Part shown: piece after piece, positions 7,678-19,600 of the stretch
How the letters are laid out: every line of letters starts with the position of its first letter
Position numbering within the stretch: the first letter of the stretch is position 1
NCBI GenBank assembly: GCA_016930235.1
Contig: JAFGHI010000030.1
Coordinates: 1 to 43,833 of the forward strand
DNA: 43,833 nt
Direction of reading: 5' to 3'
Origin: Candidatus Omnitrophota bacterium
GTDB lineage: Bacteria > Omnitrophota > Omnitrophia > Omnitrophales > Aquincolibacteriaceae
The notes under the pieces: generated by a model
Told to the model about the DNA's origin: nothing
The model's database searches: none
What the model saw: the letters and a program-made list of their open reading frames with translations, nothing else
Made by a program: the position numbers and the translations under genes

Positions 7678-10600
7678 CGCTCTGAACGGCGAACCGTTCG
7701 GTCTGAAGATTTGAATCCCCCGAATCGCTGGCAGGGTCATCGGTGGGATGATTGGGATGCAGATCACCTTGTCCAAACGGTCCAATCGGACACCGCCGGG
7801 AATTATGAAATTACGATTGATGAAGCCGAAGAAATTTTGCGACTTGTCCGGCAAATTCAAGGTCCTGAGCAGCCAAATCCACGCCTTGTAGTTGAAGCCT
7901 GGAAAAGCGGGCATGCCCTTACGATCGAAGAGGCAGTCGAGATGAGTCATTTCTCCAATCGGATGAATGGTACGGGTACCGTTGATTTGGATAAATGGCG
8001 GGATCAGATTGTCCAAAGAAGTAAAGACAAGAAGGGTAAAGTTAAACCGCTCAGCAGGGAAGAAGCTTTCCAAATCTTGAAGCAGATCGCGGAAATTCGT
8101 CTGATGAATGCCGATACGCGGCTTCTACCGATGCCGCTTCTGATCGATGCCTTTTTTGCTTTCGGTTCAGTGAAAAAGTTGAGGGAGATGCTCTTTGACG
8201 TGGCCTTTGACTACGTTCCGGAACCAACAGGGAAAACAGCTTCGCGCCGGGGCAGCAACCAAAAAGCTGCCGTGCAAATGAATTTGAGTGGTCTTATAGA
8301 AGCGGCCAAAGGGGAGAATCCGAAGGTGATAGATTGGGATTGGGGTTTTAAGGCCCTTGATCGGTATTATGAGCAGCATCGAATTCATGTGAGCGCGGCA
8401 AGACAGCGGAAAACAAAGTCTGAGCTGCGCTTGTCTCCAACCGAGACAAGCACTGCTCGGGACTCGATGCAACCGCCGAGTGGAACATCAAGTTCCACCG
8501 GCGTAGTACCTGCACACGAAGTACAGGTGGGGCCATCTCGCTCCGAGCCGCACCAATTTCCGACCGAAATTGGTACTGCTCAGTCCTTTGGGCCGACCGC
8601 CCAAAGGGCCGAGCTGCGGGAAGTAAGTTCCGCTTGGCTCCTGGCTGCCGCCTCGGTTTTCGTCATTGGTTTGGATATCTCCTGGCGGATACAGTTAAGG
8701 CGGAGGGTGACTCAAATTTGGGAAGGGCATGTTAAGCGGGAGCTTTCCGATCCGGATTATTTTAAAGGGCCGGGAGCCAATGAGATGTTTTTTGTCAACG
8801 AATCGCGTAAGTGGACGCGTAGACTCGTAAAGGCCATTTATTCCACGACACATGATTGGAAAGCATCTCTCGTTTCATTGGATGAATTGTTGTCGAGAAT
8901 CCCGCAGGTTTCGGTTTCGCTTATCCGCCGCAATCGCCGGAGCGGAAAGAATGAACATTGGTATATTACCGTTCCCGATTCGGTTGAGTTAAAGCGGTTA
9001 GCCGAAGATTCTTCAAGATTACGGTCAATCATCATTTCTCATTCCGAATTAAGGACGGAGGATGAATATTTTCGTCAATTGGTGGATGAACATCTCGAGG
9101 GGATCAGGGGTGTTTACGAGAAATTCGAAGAACGTCTTGATTCGATTGCCGGGCAACATGGCATTGACAAACTCGGATTGCGCTATGCGGTCTTGTTGGA
9201 TGTGATGAGATATAACACCCTTTTTTACGGGGATATTCTGGAAGGCCCGGGTTATTCCGGACTTTCCAGAGACGACCGTGCATTTCTTTTTGGGATCATT
9301 TTGACTATTTGGCAGATGGTTTATGATGAAATCCGGCAGTTATGGACGGAATTAAGCCGGGAATCGAATCCTTTTGAAAGATTGGCTCAGGTCCTTGACG
9401 AGACGGGGGAATTCCGCGCTGCGCTTCGGGTGAATCATCAAGAGGCGCTTAATTTAGTTATTCATGCGTTGGAAAATTCGGGTTTCGTTACCGGATCGGG
9501 AAAACAAACTGCCTCGGATTGGGTGGATTATATTATCGCCAGCGCCGCGAGATTTGAGGAAGGCCGCGTTGGGGATATGAATCAAACCCGGGAAAACATT
9601 CTTCTTCTTAAGGCCTTATTTGATGCCAAATTTCATTATTATCACCAGTTAAACAGGTATCGGGATAAAAGCATATCGAGGACAGGGGGCCGGGTTTCGA
9701 TAAGTGCGTTTGTGGAAGCGCTTCTGCGGCATGACGGGGAATTTCTGCGTGCAATAGATCGGGACGATCAGCCGCCCCGCTCCGAGCTGCGTACCTTAGG
9801 CTGGGAATGGGGATTGGCATTGGGTGCGGTTGTTTTGGGGGGTGTGTTTTATGCTTTGAATGTTTATTTGAAACGCGCTGAGTTTTTTGAACGAGTTGAA
9901 CAGATCTGGGTGGAATCCATCCGGGGAGTTTTGAAAGAATCTCATCATCCGGTCGAGCCGGGGCATGAGGATCAAATTCAGGATGATTCATGGGTCGACC
10001 GGCACGAATCCCGAAGGTTGTTGATGGAGCTTGCCGGGGTTTTAAGGAAGAAATTCCGCAATGATCCGAAGGCCATCGAAATCTTAAACAGGATTGCGCG
10101 GCAGATTTCAGATTACACAGAACCCATTGTGATGCGGGAAGGTGACAGGACGCCTCTTTACCATTTTAATCTTCCCGATCCCCGTCAACTGAAAATCATG
10201 CTCGAACAGCCGGCCAGACTCAATGAATGGATCCTGAACGCGAAAAGTAATTTTGCGCCCGACGAAATCGAGGCAACCCGATTCCAAAGGTCTGAGTTGC
10301 GCACAGGCGACATCGTTTTCCACGCTGAACCAAGTCCCTTATTGCCCGCTATCGAAAAATTTTATGGACAATTTCAGCAGACCATCGGGTGGATGCTCGA
10401 AGGACAGCTTTCGGGTGTTAAGGAACACCGGCTTGTTCGGGACATGTTAACCGACATGGCGCAATTTCATCAGAGCGAACGCAAGTGGCTTCGAGGCGGA
10501 GATTTCAAAAAACTCACATCCGAAGAAGAGGCCTTTCTCTTTTTCTCTTACCTGCTCCCTCTTTGGCGGATAATCCATCAAGAGTTGGAGCAAGTTTTCC

Positions 10601-13600
10601 TGGAATATGAGAAGGGTAAGCAGCCTGTCAGCGGGTTTTATGCGTATTTGACCCAAACACCGCGGGAGATCAGCGGGCGCATTTGGCAGCGGCATCGGGA
10701 ACCGTTTGGGAGGGCGGTGCAGTTAATCGGACAACATGCCGCAATCCGGTGGGCGGATGATCGGCGCCTCGGGGCTGATTTTATTGACCGTGTGATTGAC
10801 CGGCTCGTTCAATCTACGGCCGGGGTAGTTCAAAGTTTGGAACAAGAAAACAACCGATACGCCGCTATGGCGATTTTGAACTATCTTTTTAGGAGCAGGC
10901 AATTATTTTACAAGGAGTTTTCCGATTATGTCGCCGATTATGCGAAAAAGAACCTTCGGTCCCTTAGGCCCCGGCATGTAAATGAAAATCGTAATTTATT
11001 TTATCAAGCGCTCGAACAATACGAAGATACGCTCCTGCGATCAGAATTGCGGAAAGGCGTGCGCTCCAAGACGACGGTTCAAGGGGAACTGCGCGAGGTT
11101 GAAACGGCAATCAACGGAATTTCCCGCGCCTTGAGTGATCCGGAAGATGGACTTGATGAGGAAATTGCAAATCGGACTTTGACAGAACTCAACACACAAA
11201 AGGATCGTTTACTTGAAGAATTGCGGGATTTGGAATCCCGTTCCGAGCTCCGTCACGATCCGGTTTTGGAATGGCCGATGACCGATCCTAATCGAGATTT
11301 TAATCAAATGCTTACGGATTTTACTTTTTACGCTGCCAGGCAATATCACGATGGAAGCGCAAGATTAATGACGAGTCCTTCGATGATGGGTATCCAATAC
11401 AAGCGCGAGCAATCCTACGACAGCGTTTTAATTCGGCATAATCCGCAGGAGAATGAACTCGTTGTTGTCGGCAAAACGAGTCGCATTGATGAGCCCGATG
11501 CGGTTTTGAAATATGTACAAATCGTTTTTTCTGATGAGGATCTTCGTGTTTATCAGGGCCAGGCGGGTGAAGAGCATGGGGAAGTTGCTTCGGGTTCTTC
11601 AGAAGAGACCAGGATCATTGCGGAGCCTTTAAATGGTATTCGCTATCAAAGCGGTCGATTTGAACTGGTCGTAAGTCCACAGGCTTTTAGCTTCCTTAAA
11701 GCTCAAGAAGTGATGATAACCGGATTGACTTATGTGGAAAAGACGTCCGAAACGGAAATTCGCCCGCGCTCGGAACTTCATGAATCCATCTCGCCGGTAT
11801 TGGGATGGGGCGGAACCGTAAGTATCCTTTTAGGCGCCGGATTGTTTCTCGTGACGCTGGGAGGTTTGGCGGCAGTCTTCTTATTCCGGCGATGGAAGGC
11901 CAACGGACGGTATGACAATTATCCGGGTGTCAAATCCCATGTGCTGGCAGCCGTGAAAGCGGATCTTCGGGTTGATTTTTCTTCAGGGAAAAGGGAGATG
12001 ACCGAAGAGAAAATGGGCGGAGACGTTATTGACATTGATTATGATGACGAATTTTCAATCGACTGGGCCGCGTTACCGACGCCTCTTCTTCAAGATCTAT
12101 ATCGGCAGCTTGCTGAACAAAGGCGCCCTAAGATTGAGTTTGTATCGGGCGGGCCGCACGTGATTGTCAACCATGTTGAGCATCGCTTCTCGATGAATCG
12201 TGGCAAGAGGCTGCCGTCCCGCGTGATAGCGAAAAAGACTTTCGAGATCCGTTCTCCCCGTTCCGAGCTAAGGGCGGGATCTGTTTCACCCCGCGACTTT
12301 TTCGGTGAGGCGTTCGGTGATTGGGATAATCTTGTGCAAAGGATTCAAAGAAGTGAAATCACGTATGCTGCGATTAAACCCCTCGGACACTTCCCCGAAG
12401 AGGTGCAACTTGCGATCCGTTATCAAATTATCAGGACTTTTGTCCAGGCAGGATTTCTTGTCCATATTGGGAGACCGATTCGATTGACTCGCGAAGAAGC
12501 GGAAAAATTTTATACGGTTCATCAAGGAAAGCCTTTTTTTGATGCATTGGTTGATTATGTCTCAAGCGATGTCTATGTCCCGCTTCTTTTGGAGAAAAAG
12601 GATGGTCCTGAAATTATTGATCATGCCCGCGAAACGATTGTCGAAATCCGAAGAAAGGCACAGGCCTCTGAGTTAGTTCGAGGTGCTGAACTTATTCCAC
12701 AAGGTGTCGAGACGAGGGTTTACACGCAAAATCTTATTCACGGCAGCGATTCACCTGAGAATGCGATTTATGAGGTGGGTGTGATTTTGTCCACAGAAGG
12801 TGCGCGTTCGGAAATGCGGGGAATGACGGACCACGTGCAACGGACCACGGACCGTGAAAATTTACTCCTCACCCCAACCCTCTCCCCAGCGGGGAGAAGG
12901 CAGGGTGAGGGGGCGATCCACCTGGGTCATGGGTCTTGGGACCTGGGTCTTGAACGATCTGAGTCAAGAACGCCTTCCAGTGCACATTGGAGCTTGGCGG
13001 ATCCAGAATTTCCCCGTGGTGGTGTCATCCTGACCGATAACTATATCCGCTCCGATATGAAAACCTATTCCTTGCCGCATCACAGGAAGATTGCGGTTCT
13101 GGAAAGACAGGAAGGAGATCATCTGCCTTATGCAGGAAAATTTGTGACGGCGATCCAGCAAGCCGAGTTGGTAAACGAAGTTAATATCATCAGCCTTCAG
13201 ACATCCGGGAGTGTGCGGCAGACACTCGAAAACCTGCTGAGCGGATTCGAGCCTGATCTCGTTCTGGTACCGGTCTCCTCCGGCTGGCCGGAAAATGAAG
13301 TCGCTTCCTGGATTCATGATTATGTCCAGGTGCGCGGGAGCCCGCTTGAGGTGCTTCTTTATCCTGTTCCTCTTGAAAAGAATGATCAGTTTTTTTATAC
13401 GCCCATTTTAGAATATGACTTCGAAAAGATTATCCTGCCCGCAGTCAAAGTCCATCATACACAAAATCGAAGAACTCAATATGTGCCGGCCGTACGGCAT
13501 CTCCTGCGATTTTTGGCGGCCCGCGCCAATGCGGAACGCCGAGATGGGCCGTTGAGTACTCCCGTTGCCAATGCCTTTGCGGTGGAACTTATCCGTAAAG

Positions 13601-16600
13601 GGGAGGTCCAACGTGTCTTGTCTAATCGTAACCAAATGGCAGAACTGGACAAACTTGTTCCGCTTATTGTGATTTCGCCTCATCCGGATGATGATGTGAT
13701 CGCGGCCGGGGGATTGATCCGCAATATTTTAGCGACGACCGGCGTTGAGAACTGGGTTTTAGGAAGAGGGTATACCGGGGTAACGGGCGTCGGGGATTTG
13801 ACACCCGAAGAAATAGCCTGGGGGATGAGAGAACTGCAACAGATTTTCAAACCCGGCGGTGATTTCTACGACAAAACCGGTTTCGTTCCGGATCTTTACG
13901 GGCGAGTCTTAAAAGAAACGCCTGAGAGTCCAAGTCAGGAAGTGCGGTCGATTGTCGAGTACCAAGTGGATCTCCTGGGCCATTTGCCTGCTGTCCAGGT
14001 AAAAATTAACCAATGGGAACTAGGGGACAACGTCCAACCTGTTTTTGGGGAATTGGTTAAGCGGATTATTCGAAGGAAAGAGGTTGAAGAGGCTTCGCGG
14101 ATTTTATCGCGGGATTTGGAACGCCATGTATCGGTGAGATGGTTTGATCTTCATTCAGTGGCTTTTCCGCATGGTCTGGCTCCCCGGGTGCCCGATTGGA
14201 TGGTTCAGCAGGATGAAGTTGTTATTCTCGAAGAGTTCCAGCATTTTTTCAACGAACATCGTCAGCAAATTATGGCGTCCCAGACCCACGGGGTTCCCTG
14301 GAGTATTGTCGTTCCCCATCCCGAAGACCAGCATCCCCATCACAAGACGACGTCTCAAATCGTGATGACGGTGTTACAGGATTTATCCAGGCGCGAGGGG
14401 ATTGAGATTCAATTGATTGAATACCAGTCGCCCTGGGCCGGCGGGTTTGACACCTATTTTGTGACAGATACCGAGATCCCATCCGAAGCTGTTTCTCCTG
14501 ATTCCGGATTAGATCGTTCCGAAGAACTGTCGGCGATGGAGCAGTATCAACGGGCCTTAACCTTTCTTGTCGGAGAATTGGCGGGTCGGTCTTTTGGTTT
14601 GAGTTCACCGACGCCCGAACAATTAGGCGGCCGTTTTACGGAGAGTTTTAAACGACTGGTTTTTGAGCCGGTCCGCTCGGAGCTTCGTAATGATTTTCAA
14701 AAAAGAGCGGGTGATCTCCTTAACGCTTTGGAAGGATTTGACACAGCGGTTCAAACGGCTTTTAAGGCTGTCGCTAAAGATGTGCAGAAAATTGATGAAG
14801 AAGGTAGTCGCTTTCAAGTGACGCTGGGCGGTTTTCTTGGGTCTCTTGAGCGCGTCAAAGATTTGCTGCGGGCCGAAGATCTAGACCGGAAGGTGTTCCT
14901 AGATGCTCACGCGGCTTTGGAAAAAATTCAATCCGGGATGAAAGAGTTAATCGGAGGTTACAATCCCAAGAGGGCATCGCTCGGCGAAGTCCGGACTGCC
15001 GGCAATCAACTTGACGGAATTATTAAAGAACTTGCGGCATTTCTGGGGGTAACAAAGAAACCTGCTGCCAAAACCGTTCAACCGAAAACCGAACCGCCCA
15101 CTGAAAAAGTTGAAGGCACCGTGACGCCCCGTGAAAGTCATCGGCCGTCGATCGAGGTTAAAAAACATCAGGGGGTTGACGGTTTTGGTGCCGTATCAGC
15201 GCCGCCGGCTGAGTTTTTCGAACTTGCCAGCGGGCTCAAGCAAAGCGTTTTATCCGAGATGCTTTTGGATCCTGAGATCAATGCTATCGGGAAGGTAAAG
15301 GGCCCGGCTGCGGAGCTTGAAAAAGTAAAGGGCAGTATTATTTGGGTCGAATTGGGTTCCGAACCGGAGACGGTGGCCAAGCTTGTCATCAACGGTTTAA
15401 GGTCCGGTAAAGAAGATAAGTTACCGGTCAAGTATGGCTTTTTAATCGTTTCCTATCGCGCCGCTCCCGGATCGCCCGAAGCCAAGATGATCGTCCTTGT
15501 GCCTGAGACCGTTCCGGCAGAGAGCCCGCGGTCCGAACGGCGTGTGAAGGTTGAGGAATTGAATCGTCATTTGCGGGAACATAAAGCTCTCGACGGTATT
15601 GTTGTAGCATTACATCATTCCTATCGTGTTCGAGCGAAATGGGTTAACGCCCCGGCCGGCTCCAATGTCAAAGGTTACTATGTTTTTCTCTCACAACCTG
15701 CGGATTGGGATGAAGGCCTTGAAGAAAGGTCCGCACCGGTTCAAATGTATCTGGCCACAGAAGGAGAAATGCAGCAATATGAGTGGGAGATCCAACATCT
15801 TATGGACGAATCTTGGACGGCTCAGGAACGGAAAGGGGTTTATCTGCCGTCTGATTATTTTCTGTCCAGGAAGAAGAAAAAGAAAGTGGATCTAGCCTTA
15901 AAAAGCGAAGACGTTTTCAAGAAGGCGGCCAAAGCCATGGCGTTATTCACCAGCCACCACCAGATCGTGATGGATATCCGTGCCGCGGTTTTCTCTGAAC
16001 TCGGGGACTTCCAGTATGGTGCTGAAATTAAACCGTCTCAACAAAGCGATTTTGGTCCGCCCGCAAGTCAGGCACCTCAAAATATGATAAAGCTCCTTCA
16101 ATATGTGAAGGATCATCAATATGAAATTCTCGTTGGAGTGCAGGATATTGATCGATCAATGGGGCGGATACGATTGGTTCTAGGTGGTTCGGATGAAAAA
16201 ATCGGCAGTGTTGAAGAAGATGTAAAGACCGATTTGCCTGGATTGTCATTCCAAAAAGCAAAGGTGATTAAAGAATATCCTTCCGGGGGCAGACAGGTTC
16301 AACTTGGAAGAAAGGTGGTTATTCTTCGTGATTTTCATCAATTGAATGCGCTTTATCAAATTCTCGTCAAGCGTTTCCGTCCTGAATGGTGGAAGGGGGA
16401 TTATCTCGTGAGTGTGGCTGAAATCGAACGCGCCCTGGATCAGATGCAAGGGGCAAGGGGCAAGGGGCAAGGACGCTCCGAGCTTCGCGATGATAACCAA
16501 TATGTCGCCCGGGGAAACGGAACGATTCGTCTGGTACCGAGCGAGGGGAACAAAGCCGAGATTCATATCGTCCAGAATGATGTCAGGCAATTTACCTTTG

Positions 16601-19600
16601 AAATGATGTCCGGATCGGCGCAAACCGTGGTCGATAGCATTTTGTCCGGCATAGGATCTCAAGCGATTGAGGCCGTCTGGATTGGCAGTAGCGGCCACCT
16701 TATGGTTAGTGTCGGGGATTTTAACCGTTTTGTGGTTGATCCGGTTTTGGGGACGGTCGAGTTCAAACGGAACTATGTCTCAGCAGCTAGCGGTGTAATC
16801 GATCTCAAGGTGGAGCGGCGACATCTTGATCATCTAGCGGTTACCGTCAATGGGGGGCAATTTTTTACGCATACGGTTAAGAGCGCAGTAATCACTCTTA
16901 CGGCGATTGAATCCGTCAAAGGCGAAAGCGGTTATGACGCGGTCTGGCAGGATGCGAACGGTAATCTTATCATTCTATTAACGAATGGTTATCGGGTGCG
17001 GGTGGACGCAACAACCGACGAAGTTTCTGCTATGCCAGCAACAGGCTTGGACGAACTCCAGCCTTTAAAGGAAATGGGCCCTTCGCAAACAGGGACATCC
17101 GAATGGGAAGGCGAAGGAGAACAATTTCTGGTTACCTCCCGTCAGGGTGAGATTACCATTGAGACGACGGATTCGATTTTTACCGTTGCAGTTAATTTAA
17201 ACGGGAAATCAGAATTTGGCTGGGCGTTCGCGAAACCGGCTGCTCAGGTTGTGGATGAAATTAATGATGTCCGAGCTCAGTTTGGAAGTCCTATCGGATA
17301 TAAGGCTGTCTGGGGGGATAAGAGAAATCGTGATCTTGTCATTGAGCTCGATGACGGCCGGATGATCCGGGTGAAAGATCAATCGGGTGAGATATGGGTT
17401 CGCCGCGCAGATGCCGGCGAAGGGACCATTGTACTCGAGTCGACTGGAAATTACGGGGTAACTGTTCTTTTGGACGGTAACTATCGTGCTGAACTTGAAT
17501 ATCAACATGGTGCCAGAAGGTCTGCGGAAAGCCTTCGGGAACATCAGGGTACATCTCGGATTGCTTCTGTTTGGTCAAATCTGGATACAGGTGTCCATAT
17601 TTTTTACCTCGATGATGGAAGAATGCTGACAGCTGACAACCAAACCAGTGAAGTTACGGTCACTGGTGTCAAAACCGCTGGTGAAGCCCGACCGGCGGAT
17701 TCTGTTTTGTCCAAACTTCCTCCCGGTGCCGAGAAAGTCGTTGATAACGAAAACGGTTTTATCGTTTTAGAAGTCAGTAGATACGGTAATATCCTTGTTT
17801 ATGCGGGTAATCGAGATCGTGCCTACGAAATCCCAACCGCTAAAGATACCGGTCATGCATATCGGGAAGTCCACCGGCTTCAAAGAGGGGCAGACATTTC
17901 TTCCATCTGGAAGAATCCAGAAACATGGGACCATTTTATTGTTTTAAGTGATGGCCGGGTGATCCAAATGAATTATGCTACTCATGAAGTGACTTTTATG
18001 AGTGCTGATACTGCCCCGGGAAATTTGCCGGGCGCGACAAAGATTGCCGACTCAAACGATGGTGAGATCATGCTTTCCGCAGCGAGTACGGCGCTTGGAT
18101 TGTTAGTTAATGACGCAGTAAAAGAAACCTTCTTTATTGTTAATCCTCTGATTGTGGCACAAACATTTAATAGTTTACGCAGAGGCAGTTCGATCAAATC
18201 CGTTTGGGGTACAAGCGAGGAGCTTTTCTTTAATTTAGATGATAAAAGGGTGATTGTTATTGTCAGAGAAAACGGCAATATTTATGTCGAAGGTGAAGAA
18301 CCTGTTTCAAGTTCATCGACGGCAGTTAAAGAACATCCCAATGCCGACAAAGTAGCAGATTGGGGAAATGGCGTGATTGCATTAAGAAGGAATATCCTCG
18401 ATGAAATCATGGTTTATGAAGGCGATCGAAGAGTCTCCATCGTTCATATCCCCAGCAGTTCATCGGAACAAGTATGGAATCAAATCCGAAGGCTCAGGGC
18501 ATCCACGGAAATCGTCGCGGTCTGGCGGGAACAGACTTCGCTCGATTGCCTAATTGACTTAAGTGACGGAAGGACGATACGCATCGAGGACGAGACCGGT
18601 CGTATCGGTGTGGAAGGCGGAGATGCCACAACGCCTGCGCCGGCAGCCCTGGTCCCGCCGGCTTCTTCTTTTATCCCTCAGGAGGCCGTCTTGGTCGTGG
18701 ATTCAACGGAGGGAGGTATAGCCTTAGAAGTTACTTTAGACGGGGATATTGATATTTACATCGGTGGTCAGGTGGATAGAGACAGAAGGATTGATAATAC
18801 GACTTTAAGCAAGGCTAAAGAAATTATCGAGAAGTTAGGTGATCATACAATCACTGCGATTTGGTTAAAGAAAAGCGAGTCAAATTATTATTTGGATAAG
18901 GCCTATTATTTCGTTTTAGATAACGGACAAACGGTTGTTTTTAACGGTCGAACGGGTGAGGTATCGATCGAAGGTGTCGGAGCCGCTCCGGCTGGAGCTG
19001 ACGTGACAGCCAAAGAACACCCTGGATCAAGCAGGGTAGCGGATCAAAAAAATGGCGAGATTACAATCCGGTGGGATACAGATGATCAACTGGAAGTATT
19101 GGAGGGGAGAAGTCTCGCTCATACCATCTTTTTACACGATTTCGTAGCGGATCGAGTTCTGTCACAGATCCAGGGATTACAGGGCTCAAGCCGTGTCGTT
19201 GCCGTTTGGGAAGAAATTTCCACGCTGGACACTCTTATCGATCTAAGTGACGGAAGGACCCTCCGAATCAATGAGATTAATAGCCGAGTCACGGTTGAAG
19301 GAGAGCCGGTTGTCGCTTCGGCTGCTAGGGCAGGCAGTAGTCAATTAGCCGCGGCCAGTGCGGATGAGATGCTGGAAATGGAACAGGAGGCGATTGATGC
19401 TAAATCCAAAGCTGAGCCGGTTGCTTTTCAGGTTACTGTGGACGAAATACGGGAACGAGGAGTGGATGTTGTTCTTAGAGGCGAAGACCGTTCCGAAGTC
19501 AAAGGTTTTATTTTCGCGGATCAGTTAGATCAAGATCTCTCACGTTATTGGTGGGGCAATACCATTTCTCCCGTTTATCTCGTCTCTTATAAATATAGAA

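Noticed and set aside
8429-8607. Hairpin array as a CRISPR or integron attC array
   Set aside because: There are no repeat-spacer units of constant length, no cas or integrase gene, and it lies inside an ORF.
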